A stretch of 64,000 bases of DNA from UBA7328 sp002471345 (GTDB lineage: Bacteria > Bacteroidota > Bacteroidia > Chitinophagales > Saprospiraceae). The position numbers and the translations under genes were made by a program. Under the pieces are notes generated by a model. That model was not told the DNA's origin. It saw only the letters and a list, made by a program, of their open reading frames with translations, and made no database searches. How positions within the stretch are numbered: the first letter of the stretch is position 1; every line of letters begins with the position of its first letter. Below, piece by piece: positions 45,484 to 53,877 of the stretch. Where the stretch lies: assembly GCA_964011275.1 (NCBI GenBank), contig CAXGOB010000010.1:1-64000 (forward strand), written 5' to 3'.

Positions 45484-46674
45484 ATGCACAAATCAGAAAA
45501 AGTGAGAAGAGCAATCTCAATGTCCATCTTTGATACTCTTAAGGATGGATTTCCAATATATCTTGACCCTATAGGCACTCTTCAATTTACAAATGGCAAG
45601 GGAAAACAAAAGTCTACTAAAACTTTAACTCTAATTAGAAAAAGAAAAGGTAAAAACGCTAAAATTCTTGATCAAATCCAAAAAGATTTTAAACTAAATA
45701 AACCTCAAGCAAAGCAAGCACTTCAAGCTTATTCTAAAATACTTGAAAAGAACCTAAAGAAACATTGTATAGTAACAATTCCACAGGTTGGAATCATAAG
45801 TATTACTAATAAGGGTAAACACATTATTAAGACCCTCAATTCATTAAAATCCATTAAAAAGGACAATTCCAAATCCGCTAAAAACAAATCCAAAAAGAAG
45901 TCAAAAAGGCCCAAATCCTTGCCTACCACTGCCAAATTGGTCTCAAAAATTGAAGAAATCAAAAAAGATGATTTAATCGACTCTACTTTGGTCAAGACCG
46001 TTTCTAGCACCACAGTTGAAAAAGATACAAGATCTATAGACCAAGAGCTTCTAGACGGGATCAATGAATTAGACAGAATAGAACATGACATACAGGATAA
46101 AGATGAGCTCAAGGAAGTTTTAAAAGATCATTTTTATCAAGATGATGAGCATTCAATTTCTCTTGAAAAGAATCGAATTCTAGAAAAGAAGTCAGAAACT
46201 CCAGCTCCTGAAACTTTATATCATCGTTCTTACACGACTGAATCAAATTACAAACCATGGGTCATTGGAATTCTTAGTACTCTAGGTTTTATTGCTTTGG
46301 TATATTTCGGTCTCAAGCTTTTCACTAGTCCTACATCTGGCTCAAATGACCAGACCAAAGAACTAGGACTTTTCACTCCTGAAGATACAGAAATAGAACT
46401 TGCTTCGGCTCCCACTTTTTTAGATGAAGCTTCAATTAATAAAACAGAAAAATGTGTGATCATAACCGGGACATTTAGCCAAATCTATAATGAAGAGCAA
46501 ATGAGGAACTTGATTATTAGTCATGGTTATGATCCTTATACAGAACAACACAATGGTCTGACCAGGGTTGGATTAAAAATAGAATGTACAGAAGAAGATG
46601 TTGATGATATATTGAATGATATCAAAAACAAGATTTCTGATAAAGCATGGTTCTTGTATCCACCAGATTTTTAG
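45484..46674 (+). CDS. Membrane protein with HU-like N-terminal domain and C-terminal SPOR-like domain
   Basis: A 396-residue protein of the Bacteroidota type that joins CCDC81-like HU domains to a SPOR domain. Residues ~5-115 look like a DNA-binding HU-type fold (PIYLDPIGTLQF; LNKPQAKQALQAYSKILEKNL; VTIPQVGIISI), followed by a very lysine-rich linker (120-145), an acidic coiled region, a membrane helix at ~259-280 (WVIGILSTLGFIALVYFGLKLF) and a C-terminal domain with KCVIITGTFSQIYNEEQMRNL and DKAWFLYP resembling SPOR. It could tether DNA to septal peptidoglycan. Convergent with dnaA, 20 bases apart. ATG at 45520 is an alternative start. Confidence 0.75.
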   Translation: MHKSEKVRRAISMSIFDTLKDGFPIYLDPIGTLQFTNGKGKQKSTKTLTLIRKRKGKNAKILDQIQKDFKLNKPQAKQALQAYSKILEKNLKKHCIVTIPQVGIISITNKGKHIIKTLNSLKSIKKDNSKSAKNKSKKKSKRPKSLPTTAKLVSKIEEIKKDDLIDSTLVKTVSSTTVEKDTRSIDQELLDGINELDRIEHDIQDKDELKEVLKDHFYQDDEHSISLEKNRILEKKSETPAPETLYHRSYTTESNYKPWVIGILSTLGFIALVYFGLKLFTSPTSGSNDQTKELGLFTPEDTEIELASAPTFLDEASINKTEKCVIITGTFSQIYNEEQMRNLIISHGYDPYTEQHNGLTRVGLKIECTEEDVDDILNDIKNKISDKAWFLYPPDF

Positions 46675-46694
46675 ATTTAGTTAAAGGGCTAGAA

Positions 46695-48104
46695 TCAGAC
46701 GACTATCTTCCCTCTATTGAGTTGCATTTGAACTTTTCTCTCTAATTCTTGAACAGTATCTCTGAATAACAAATCAGTATCCATCAAATCTTTTACTGTC
46801 TTACATGAATAGATGACAGTGCTATGATCTCTTCCACCAAAATTCGCTCCGATCTGCTTAAGAGAATCTTTAGTATGATTCTTTGCCAAGTACATAGACA
46901 GTTGTCTAGCAATAACTATTTCTCTCTTTCGTGTCTTTGATTGAAGTTTTTCAATAGGCAATGAGAAATGTTCAGCAACTAGTTTTTTGATATTATCAAC
47001 AGTAAGTTGAGCTTCTGTACTAGTCACATAGTTATCAATTACAGATTGAGCCAACTCGAGGCTTATCACCTTGTTATTTAGAGTAGACTGTGCAATAAGC
47101 GATACAATTACACCTTCCAATTCTCTTACATTCTGAGATACATTATAACATATGTATTCTTTAACCTCCTTAGGAAAGTCAATGCCTTCTTCTAACTTTG
47201 AAGCAAGTATTGCCAACCTAGTCTCAAATTCTGGTTCTTGAAGATCAGCTGAAAGTCCCCATTTGAATCTGGATATCAGTCGAACCTGAATACCTTCTAA
47301 CATCTTAGGTGGCTTATCAGAAGTCATTACTATTTGCTTTCCCGACTGATGCAACTGATTGAATATGTTAAAAAATATTTCTTGAGTTTTAGTCCTTCCC
47401 GATAGGAATTGAATATCATCAACGATCAAAAGATCAATGCCTTGATAGAATTGGGTCAATTCGCTTAATTCGTTCTTCTTTATAGAATCGACAATCTGAT
47501 TAGTAAATCTTTCTGTAGTGACATACAGAACACTCAAATTTGGAAACTCTTCTAATGCACTATTTCCTATCGCATTGGCTAGGTGGGTCTTTCCTAACCC
47601 AACATCACCATAAATTACTAGAGGATTAAATGCTGTTTTACCTGGATTCTTTGAAATTGCTTTACCAGCAGATCGAGCTAACTTATTGCAATCTCCTTCT
47701 ATAAAATTTTCTATCCGATAAGTCTCATTTAGTTGGGGCTCTATTTTCGCAGATTTAATACCGGGTATTACAAATGGATTTTTAATATCTGAAGCAGAAT
47801 ACTCTTCCTTTTGTGTGAACTGCTGAATACCATTCATGGTATCCTTATGGTTTTCAACAACTATTTGGTACTCTAATTTAGCACCAGGTCCTAATTCTCT
47901 TTTTATTGTTTTTTTAAGTAGGGTAACATAGTTCTCCTCCAACCATTCAAAAAAGAACTGATTTGGAACCTGAATTGTGAGAGACTTTTCGTTAAGCGAA
48001 ATTGCTTTAATAGGTTCAAACCAAGTTTTAAAACTATTGGGATTGATATTCATACGAATATACTCTAGACATCTCTGCCATACATCACCATGAGTTTTAG
48101 ACAT
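46695..48104 (-). CDS. dnaA: Chromosomal replication initiator protein DnaA
   Basis: DnaA binds oriC and melts it to begin replication. All four domains are visible in 469 residues: domain I with WQRCLEYIRMNINPNSFKTWFEP, linker, AAA+ domain with Walker A VIYGDVGLGKTHLANAIGN near 157-175 and Walker B LLIVDDIQFLSG near 222-233, arginine-finger region QVRLISRFKWGL, and domain IV with the DnaA-box helix GGRDHSTVIYSCKTV near the end. A good promoter lies at 48187-48218. No other replication gene (dnaN, gyrB) adjoins. Confidence 0.98.
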   Translation of the reverse strand: MSKTHGDVWQRCLEYIRMNINPNSFKTWFEPIKAISLNEKSLTIQVPNQFFFEWLEENYVTLLKKTIKRELGPGAKLEYQIVVENHKDTMNGIQQFTQKEEYSASDIKNPFVIPGIKSAKIEPQLNETYRIENFIEGDCNKLARSAGKAISKNPGKTAFNPLVIYGDVGLGKTHLANAIGNSALEEFPNLSVLYVTTERFTNQIVDSIKKNELSELTQFYQGIDLLIVDDIQFLSGRTKTQEIFFNIFNQLHQSGKQIVMTSDKPPKMLEGIQVRLISRFKWGLSADLQEPEFETRLAILASKLEEGIDFPKEVKEYICYNVSQNVRELEGVIVSLIAQSTLNNKVISLELAQSVIDNYVTSTEAQLTVDNIKKLVAEHFSLPIEKLQSKTRKREIVIARQLSMYLAKNHTKDSLKQIGANFGGRDHSTVIYSCKTVKDLMDTDLLFRDTVQELERKVQMQLNRGKIVV

Positions 48105-48186
48105 AGCTTTTAGTTCTACGATTTTGGTTTAATCTTAATTTCCAAGGCAGTTTTTAAAGACTGTCATAGGAACAGCACAAATATGT

Positions 48187-48218
48187 CAAAAATAATCTGT
48201 CGCAAAGAATTCCTCAAA
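48187..48218 (-). promoter_or_regulatory. Bacteroidota-type sigma promoter for dnaA
   Basis: On the minus strand, -33 element TTTG (48218-48215), exactly 20 bases, then -7 element TATTTTTG (48194-48187), matching the Bacteroidota consensus TTTG N17-23 TAnnTTTG. Transcription would start near 48180, leaving a leader of roughly 75 bases before the dnaA ATG at 48104. Confidence 0.65.
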
Positions 48219-48341
48219 AGATTTATGACAATCCGTAATTATACATAATTTTTTTTATTATACGTATAGTTGCTATAATCAATTTTTTACACATTATATT
48301 TTTCTAATGTGTTAAGTTTTTTTGAGATAACTCATTCTAAA

Positions 48342-49253
48342 TCAGCGTACTACAATATTATTTTTGTGACTTACTTTTTTCTTTCTTTTACGATTAAAAA
48401 AGACCTCTAACTGCCCGATAAGAATTCCTCCAAAACCAACTTGATTAATGATGACCTCTTGGCCTTTTCTATTTTTCTCTATTGCAGGTTCTCTTAGAAA
48501 AGTATGAGTATGACCTCCCAAAATAATATCTGTATGTGAAGTCTGATGTGCTAGGACTATATCAGATACCTTTCCATCTCGATATTTGAATCCCAAATGT
48601 GAAAGGCAAATCACTAGGTCACATGCCATTTCCTGCTTTAAAATTTTCTCATATTTCTGAGCAGATTTTATTGGATCTAAATATTGAGTATTACCATATA
48701 GAAGCTGTGGGACTAATCCATCTAATTCTATTCCTAAACCATAAATACCCACTTTTATATTTCCTTTTTGAAAAATCTTATATGGCATTATACTCTCACC
48801 CATAATTGTATCAGACAAATCATAATTACTGATAACAAATGGAAAGTCTGCATGTGGAAGTTGTGCATGAAGACCTTCTATTCCTCCATCAAAATCATGA
48901 TTCCCAATAGTAGCGGCATCATATCCCATTTCTGTCATTAGCTTAATCTCAATCTCACCTTTGAAAACATTGAAGTATGGTGTACCTTGAAAAATATCAC
49001 CACTATCTAATAAAAGAACATTTTTGTGAGCAGCCCTTACTTCTTTAATAAGTGTGGCTCGTCTCGCTGCTCCTCCCATCCCCGCATTACGGCCTCCATC
49101 TAACGGAAATGGCTCTACCCTACTGTGAACATCATTAGTATGAAGAATGACAAGACGTTCTGATGAATCATGAATAAAATCCATCCCAGACGAAATAAAC
49201 GGAGCTGCTGCTCCTATCCGAAAACCGTTCTCTATAAATTTTCTACGCTTCAT
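48342..49253 (-). CDS. 5'-nucleotidase N-terminal (metallophosphoesterase) subunit, Tat-type signal
   Basis: Catalytic half of a bacterial 5'-nucleotidase/UshA-type enzyme as a separate gene. It has a twin-arginine-like start MKRRKFIENGFRIGAAAPF and the calcineurin-like metal motifs LHTNDVHSR (~36-44), LLDSGDIFQGTPYF (~81-94), TIGNHDFDGG (~116-125), LSHLGFKY (~218) and LGGHTHTFL (~246). It ends without the substrate-specificity C-domain, which is the preceding gene. Start overlaps that gene's stop as ATGA, so both halves are made together. Confidence 0.9.
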   Translation of the reverse strand: MKRRKFIENGFRIGAAAPFISSGMDFIHDSSERLVILHTNDVHSRVEPFPLDGGRNAGMGGAARRATLIKEVRAAHKNVLLLDSGDIFQGTPYFNVFKGEIEIKLMTEMGYDAATIGNHDFDGGIEGLHAQLPHADFPFVISNYDLSDTIMGESIMPYKIFQKGNIKVGIYGLGIELDGLVPQLLYGNTQYLDPIKSAQKYEKILKQEMACDLVICLSHLGFKYRDGKVSDIVLAHQTSHTDIILGGHTHTFLREPAIEKNRKGQEVIINQVGFGGILIGQLEVFFNRKRKKKVSHKNNIVVR

Positions 49254-50002
49254 TTGGATTTCTTTCGAGTGAATCTCTGGTCTAACGACGCATTGATTGA
49301 ATTTCCTTTTTTATATTCTTTTCTCAAATAATTGATGGCTAAATCTCTGATCATAATCCCCGTGTTTTCGTGTTTTTCACCAGATAACATGCTACTATCA
49401 GACCCTCCATTGGCGACATAATCAGGAATAGCATAGAAATAGATTTCTGAAGGATTAATTTCATCTCCATTTATAAGAATCGAATTTACAACGGTATCTT
49501 GCATGGTCACTTTTACCTCTTTACTCATAGGCCAACCACCATTTTGTGCTGTATGCTCAATAAACGATCTCATTGTTGTTCCATCTGTTTCCATGATTAC
49601 CAAAAAATTATCAAAAGGCATCAATTCAAATATTTTACCTTTTGTAATCTCTCCTTGTTTTATAGAACCAATTCTAAGTCCCCCTCTATTTTGAATAGCA
49701 AAAGACACTCTGTGGTCTAACAGTTTTGCTTCATTCATGATCAGATCGGCAAACCAATTTCCCATAGTTGATTCAGGAGTGGCTTTTATCAAATCAACTT
49801 CTGTTACCCCAACCACTTCATTCATTTCTACATCAAGTTTGGCTTTATAAGGACCAATCATCGCATCAATAGCGGAGTCACTTCTTACTAATTCCTCATT
49901 GATCCTAATATTTTGTCCATCTACGTGATCTTTTTCCGCTACATATGGCGCACAACCTATGCACAGAATTAGCAATGAATATAATATTGACTTATACCTC
50001 AT
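49250..50002 (-). CDS. 5'-nucleotidase C-terminal domain lipoprotein
   Basis: The 250-residue product is a lipoprotein (signal ILYSLLILCIGCAP) that consists only of the 5'-nucleotidase C-terminal domain: GNWFADLIMNEAK near 82-94, FAIQNRGGLRIGSIKQGEIT near 101-120, LMPFDNFLVIMETDG and YAIPDYVANGGSDS near 200-213. It binds the nucleotide and must pair with the metallophosphoesterase subunit encoded next. Its start overlaps the stop of the preceding DUF gene (ATGA). The gene order is C-domain first, N-domain second. Confidence 0.88.
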   Translation of the reverse strand: MRYKSILYSLLILCIGCAPYVAEKDHVDGQNIRINEELVRSDSAIDAMIGPYKAKLDVEMNEVVGVTEVDLIKATPESTMGNWFADLIMNEAKLLDHRVSFAIQNRGGLRIGSIKQGEITKGKIFELMPFDNFLVIMETDGTTMRSFIEHTAQNGGWPMSKEVKVTMQDTVVNSILINGDEINPSEIYFYAIPDYVANGGSDSSMLSGEKHENTGIMIRDLAINYLRKEYKKGNSINASLDQRFTRKKSK

Positions 50003-50514
50003 TTGAAATAAATTTCTACTTCTTTTCTAATGGCTTGTTGGGCATTCAATATGATGGGATTGATATGAGATTCATTTCCTTGAAGGAGAAGATTGGTGAA
50101 TTCTTCAAGGCTTCCGTTGGCAGAACTAAAAGCTTGATTTACATAATTTAATGCGCTGTCTTTAGCTAAAGATATGATCTGCCAAAGCTCATCTGAAACA
50201 TAGATCTGTTGAGTCAAATTATGCTCGAATTCTTTTTGAATACTTATTAATAGTGCTTTTTTTAAATCAGATGCTTCAGAAGATGGAGTGTTCAATCGCA
50301 TGACTTGAGAAGGAATCTTAATCCGCTCTAATAAAAGAGAAAGTCTCTCATATGCTTGAAACCTTAAGGGAAGGGTCTCATTCTTTTGAGATGCTTTCAG
50401 TTTAATATGTTCAATACTTTGTTGCCCATCAAGAAATTTCTTCATTAAAAAATATACCACTACTGCTGGCACGAGATATTTCACTATTTCTAATAGCGCA
50501 TTTACAACTTCCAT
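49999..50514 (-). CDS. Conserved Bacteroidota protein with N-terminal membrane helix
   Basis: A 171-residue protein with one N-terminal membrane segment (LLEIVKYLVPAVVVYFLMKKF) and a cytoplasmic or periplasmic helical domain containing LPLRFQAYERLSLLLERIKI, a conserved-looking stretch in a family of unknown function in Bacteroidota, and LWQIISLAKDSALNYVNQA. Its stop overlaps the start of the nucleotidase C-domain gene, so the three genes form one coupled operon. Confidence 0.72.
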   Translation of the reverse strand: MEVVNALLEIVKYLVPAVVVYFLMKKFLDGQQSIEHIKLKASQKNETLPLRFQAYERLSLLLERIKIPSQVMRLNTPSSEASDLKKALLISIQKEFEHNLTQQIYVSDELWQIISLAKDSALNYVNQAFSSANGSLEEFTNLLLQGNESHINPIILNAQQAIRKEVEIYFK

Positions 50515-50647
50515 ATATTATAACCTACTATATGTGTAAATGTACGTTGATAGATGACACTTTGTGGAAATGGGCCTAATAAAATTCAGGATACTACAGA
50601 ACTCTAACCCAAAAAAATGCGTTATTCGTGTAATCAATGAAAGAAAG

Positions 50648-50995
50648 ATGGCAGAAGTACTTATAGAACAACCATTGAATCTTACTGAATCAGCAGTAAC
50701 GCAGTTGCAAAGAATTAAAGACGAACAAAAGATTCCTGATGATCACGGCTTGAGAGTTGGTGTCAAGGGAGGAGGCTGTTCTGGGTTTTCATATGTTCTG
50801 GGCTTTGATCTTAAAAATGAAAAAGATCAAGAATATGATATCAATGGATTAACTGTGTTTATGGAAAAATCCCATGCTATCTATCTACTCGGCATTGAAA
50901 TCGATTGGCATGAAGGACTGAACAATAGAGGCTTTGTGTTTAATAATCCTAATGCCAAAGATACATGTGGATGTGGCACCAGTTTTTCTGCATGA
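50648..50995 (+). CDS. A-type iron-sulfur cluster carrier (IscA/SufA/ErpA family)
   Basis: From ATG 50648 the protein is 115 residues: LNLTESAVTQLQRIKDEQK, LRVGVKGGGCSGFSYVLGFD with Cys44, and the closing DTCGCGTSFSA with Cys107 and Cys109. The three cysteines bind the Fe-S cluster or iron for transfer to apo-proteins. An upstream in-frame ATG at 50564 adds 28 residues of unrelated sequence. Which of IscA, SufA or ErpA it is cannot be decided, as no suf or isc genes are adjacent. Confidence 0.93.
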   Translation: MAEVLIEQPLNLTESAVTQLQRIKDEQKIPDDHGLRVGVKGGGCSGFSYVLGFDLKNEKDQEYDINGLTVFMEKSHAIYLLGIEIDWHEGLNNRGFVFNNPNAKDTCGCGTSFSA

Positions 50996-51020
50996 CGAAA
51001 TAATTTAGTCTGAATTCCTC

Positions 51021-51440
51021 CTATCTCCCTAAAAATGGTAAATGCTTGTACTTGTGATAAGTTAATGCCATCTCAATACATGCTTTAATCTCTTTTTCAG
51101 GTAATTCTTCGTTCAAATTAAAGATTACTGCTCTATTCTTTTCATAAGTAAGACTGTTTCCAAACACCCTTTTTATTGTAGGTAACATCATACTTGTACA
51201 TTGAAAAAATAATGCTATGTGATTGGGATTTTTCTCTTTCCAATCCATTCTTAACATAGTTCCTTTTTTTACTAGATAGCTTGGTTCTCCCCATTTTAAA
51301 GTTTCAACAAGAACTTTTATTTCTTCTAACTCTTCTGCACATTTTATGACCCAATTTCGAAGTTGAAGCATCTTGGGACCAACATGATCTGGATATTTAT
51401 CAAATATTGCCTTGACTGCTGGATTCGTTATTAATTCCAT
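51021..51440 (-). CDS. DUF1801 family protein
   Basis: A 139-residue cytoplasmic protein of the YdhG/YdeI-like DUF1801 family: DHVGPKMLQLRNWVIKCAEE, LKWGEPSYLVKKGTMLRMDW, HIALFFQC and a LPEKEIKACIEMAL helix. The family adopts an SHS2-like fold and has no established biochemical function. Its 5' end overlaps only the unused upstream part of the AraC-type ORF on the opposite strand. Confidence 0.82.
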   Translation of the reverse strand: MELITNPAVKAIFDKYPDHVGPKMLQLRNWVIKCAEELEEIKVLVETLKWGEPSYLVKKGTMLRMDWKEKNPNHIALFFQCTSMMLPTIKRVFGNSLTYEKNRAVIFNLNEELPEKEIKACIEMALTYHKYKHLPFLGR

Positions 51441-51552
51441 TTTTTCAGCTATTTCAGATTTTCTTTCTTCAATGAATAGATATATGATTCAAATGAAAAG
51501 ATCAAAAAAGAATATTTTGATCTTTAATAATGATCTTAGTCCTTTTCTTTAT

Positions 51553-52668
51553 ATGAAGATTGAATTCAATATAGATGTAATTACAATTAGTACGATCATA
51601 ATTCTTGGATTGTTCGCTGCAATTGTACTGTATCCTAAAAAAGTGAACAGGCTTCCCAATAAGATCTTATCCTTTCTCTTACTTGCTGTCTCTCTCTGGC
51701 TTATGGATGCTTTCATGAGAGTAAGTGGTATATATCAGCAGAATCCTGACGCTTACTTCAATCCAATTTATTATTCATTTGCTTTTGGTCCGTTGATATA
51801 TTTATATGTATACAGTCTTGTCAATTCTTCATTCCAAATAAAGAGAATTCACCTTTTACATTTTATTCCTGTTATAATACAAGCTGGTTTGTATGTCTTT
51901 TTAAATTTTCAAAACTATTCTTACAAAAGATGGTATTGGCTCGAAATACACGAGCCTCTTACTTATAGAATAGAATTTGATGGAACATTCATTTCTCTGG
52001 CCATATATACGTTCTTCTCAATACTCTTGATTTTAAGGTTTCAAAGGAGAATAAAAGACAACTATTCTGACATAGAAAAAATTAGACTGAATTGGTTAAA
52101 AATCATACTAATCATTTTGCTTTTTCTCTGTGCTCAGTGGTTTGTAGAAGTGATAATGAGAGATTTCTATCAGAACTACTATGATTTTAATTATACAACC
52201 GTGATACTCGGAATTCTATCTCTGATTTTAGCATATGGTGGAATCACTCAGATCAACATGGGTGGCCTTTCTTTTGAAGAAAGTGGAGAAATAAAGACCT
52301 ATTCTAAAATCGAAATTGATGAAAGTCTCTTAGAAAAGATCCAAAATGAGATGATAAACAATAGAGCCTTTCTTGATCCCACTCTTACTTTAAAATCATT
52401 CGCCAATAAATGTAAAACTCCATCTAGAAAAATATCAGAACATATTAATCATGGCATTAAAAAATCCTTTCATGATTACGTAAATGAATGTAGAGTTAAA
52501 GAAACTCAAGCACAACTAAAAACAGCCGATCTAAATACATTTACATTACAAAGTATAGCCTTTGAATGCGGTTTCAATTCTAAGGCATCTTTCAACAGAA
52601 TATTCAAATCTAATACAGGAAAGACCCCAAGTGAATATCTGAAAATGATACGAAAAGAAATCAATTAA
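51553..52668 (+). CDS. Membrane-bound AraC-family transcriptional regulator
   Basis: A 371-residue regulator from ATG 51553: six or seven membrane helices in residues ~5-235 (ISTIIILGLFAAIVLYP, ILSFLLLAVSLWLMDAFM, YYSFAFGPLIYLYVYSLVN, LLHFIPVIIQAGLYVFL) followed by a C-terminal AraC double helix-turn-helix (LTLKSFANKC...PSRKISEHINHG; LQSIAFECGFNSKASFNRIFKSNTGKTPSEYL). Such 7TM-AraC proteins sense an extracellular signal. A 17-bp direct repeat directly downstream at 52677-52715 is a plausible binding site controlling the next operon. Confidence 0.9.
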   Translation: MKIEFNIDVITISTIIILGLFAAIVLYPKKVNRLPNKILSFLLLAVSLWLMDAFMRVSGIYQQNPDAYFNPIYYSFAFGPLIYLYVYSLVNSSFQIKRIHLLHFIPVIIQAGLYVFLNFQNYSYKRWYWLEIHEPLTYRIEFDGTFISLAIYTFFSILLILRFQRRIKDNYSDIEKIRLNWLKIILIILLFLCAQWFVEVIMRDFYQNYYDFNYTTVILGILSLILAYGGITQINMGGLSFEESGEIKTYSKIEIDESLLEKIQNEMINNRAFLDPTLTLKSFANKCKTPSRKISEHINHGIKKSFHDYVNECRVKETQAQLKTADLNTFTLQSIAFECGFNSKASFNRIFKSNTGKTPSEYLKMIRKEIN

Positions 52669-52676
52669 ATCTCATA

Positions 52677-52715
52677 ACGTGTATTGAGACTTCCCAAGAC
52701 CTGTGTTGAGACTTC
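52677..52715 (+). promoter_or_regulatory. Candidate AraC-type operator: 17-bp direct repeat, 22-bp period
   Basis: ACGTGTATTGAGACTTC (52677-52693) and ACCTGTGTTGAGACTTC (52699-52715) agree at 15 of 17 positions, start-to-start distance 22 bases, i.e. two helical turns on the same DNA face, the geometry used by AraC proteins. It sits 8 bases after the regulator gene and 54 bases before the next operon. Function is inferred. Confidence 0.55.
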
Positions 52716-52769
52716 AGTTATTCAATTCTGACATATCGTTGAGGTATTGTTTAATCAATTCACAAAATC

Positions 52770-53282
52770 ATGCGATCATTAATCATTTTATTCATCACCT
52801 TATTAATATCTACCTGTACCTATTCTCAATGGACGAATAAAACCAGAATTCTTCCAGATGAACTTAGAAAAATACCGGAAACTATTTTTATTAGACATAG
52901 TCCAAATCCTGTTTACCCAGAACAGACAATCTCATCAGACCAAGGTGAATATAAATATGTATGGCAACATTCCACATCAGTAACTTCTATTACCAAAGAA
53001 CTTACGGTAGTGAGAGCTGGGTCTTATATATGGTATAATGAAGAAGGTTGAAAACAAAATGTAATCCTTTCCAAAAAAGACTTTCAAAAAAAATTTAAAT
53101 GTCGAAAAGGTAAACTCAAGAAAGGAATAACATACACTTACGCGCAGAATTACAGATGGGGTAATAATACTTTCGGAGGAGATGCATTGTGGTACGTTCT
53201 TGCTGATGATGATAGTGGCAAACTCTACAAAGCAATAAGTATCATAGAGACTGAATCAGAAACAAAAACCCCGAAACAATGA
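52770..53282 (+). pseudogene. Secreted protein gene interrupted by one in-frame TGA
   Basis: An ATG-initiated frame with signal peptide (SLIILFITLLISTCTYSQ) runs 93 codons to a TGA at 53049-53051, then continues open in the same frame for 76 more codons to TGA 53280-53282. The full frame (170 residues) makes a sensible secreted protein (YIWYNEEG*KQNVILSKKDF; RWGNNTFGGDALWYVLADDD). The distal stop overlaps the ATG of the YceI gene as ATGA, which shows the downstream frame was the real gene end. The TGA probably replaces a TGG or CGA. Family not recognised. Confidence 0.75.
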
Positions 53283-53827
53283 AAACGATATTTGCAATTT
53301 CAATAATATGCTTTCACTTAACATTGATAAGTGCACAAAATTACCACCCTATGCTATCAGAAAGCAAAATAAAATGGAAGGGATACGGAGAGGTAGGAGG
53401 CTTTACTCAAAGTGGTACAATAAACCTGAAAAATGCTTTTCTTACATACGATGGATCAAAACTATCAGGAAAAATAATCATCGACATGAGTACAATCAAT
53501 CACAAGGACAAAGAGTTGGAAAAACATCTAAAGAATAAGGACTTCTTTAATGTGATCAAATATCCAACAAGCACCTTCACAATAATATCTTATGATATGA
53601 AGGAGGTAAAAGGAATACTGGAATTGAATGGTTTTTCAAAGGAGGTAAATATTGATGTCCATTTTTCTAAAGTGAAAAATCAACTTACAATTAACGGAAA
53701 GGCAAACATAGATCGTACTCAATTTAATATCAAATACAATTCTGCCAGTTACTTTCAGGATTTGGGGAATTATGCTATCAAAAATGAATTTGACTTAGAA
53801 TTCGAACTCTTATTCAAAAAAGTCTAA
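53279..53827 (+). CDS. YceI family periplasmic protein
   Basis: A 182-residue exported protein (signal IFAISIICFHLTLISAQ) of the YceI lipid-binding beta-barrel family: SKIKWKGYGEVGGFTQSGTI, KLSGKIIIDMSTINHKDKELEKHLKNKDFF near 60-89, YPTSTFTIIS and INGKANIDRTQFNIKYNS near the end. YceI proteins bind polyisoprenoid-like lipids in the periplasm. Its ATG overlaps the stop of the interrupted upstream gene, so the two were a coupled pair probably regulated by the neighbouring AraC protein. Confidence 0.92.
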   Translation: MKTIFAISIICFHLTLISAQNYHPMLSESKIKWKGYGEVGGFTQSGTINLKNAFLTYDGSKLSGKIIIDMSTINHKDKELEKHLKNKDFFNVIKYPTSTFTIISYDMKEVKGILELNGFSKEVNIDVHFSKVKNQLTINGKANIDRTQFNIKYNSASYFQDLGNYAIKNEFDLEFELLFKKV

Positions 53828-53877
53828 TAGACGACCTGGCAGGTTTCAAAAATCCCTTCAGGTCTATCTCAATATAA

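Noticed and set aside
48105..48341. Possible oriC next to dnaA
   Set aside because: The region is AT-rich but only single DnaA-box-like sites with one mismatch (TTTTACACA, TTATACATA) occur and no cluster is present; a promoter explains it better.
53049..53051. Selenocysteine reading of the in-frame TGA
   Set aside because: No GC-rich bacterial SECIS-type hairpin follows; downstream sequence is A-rich and unstructured, and no selenoprotein family was recognised.
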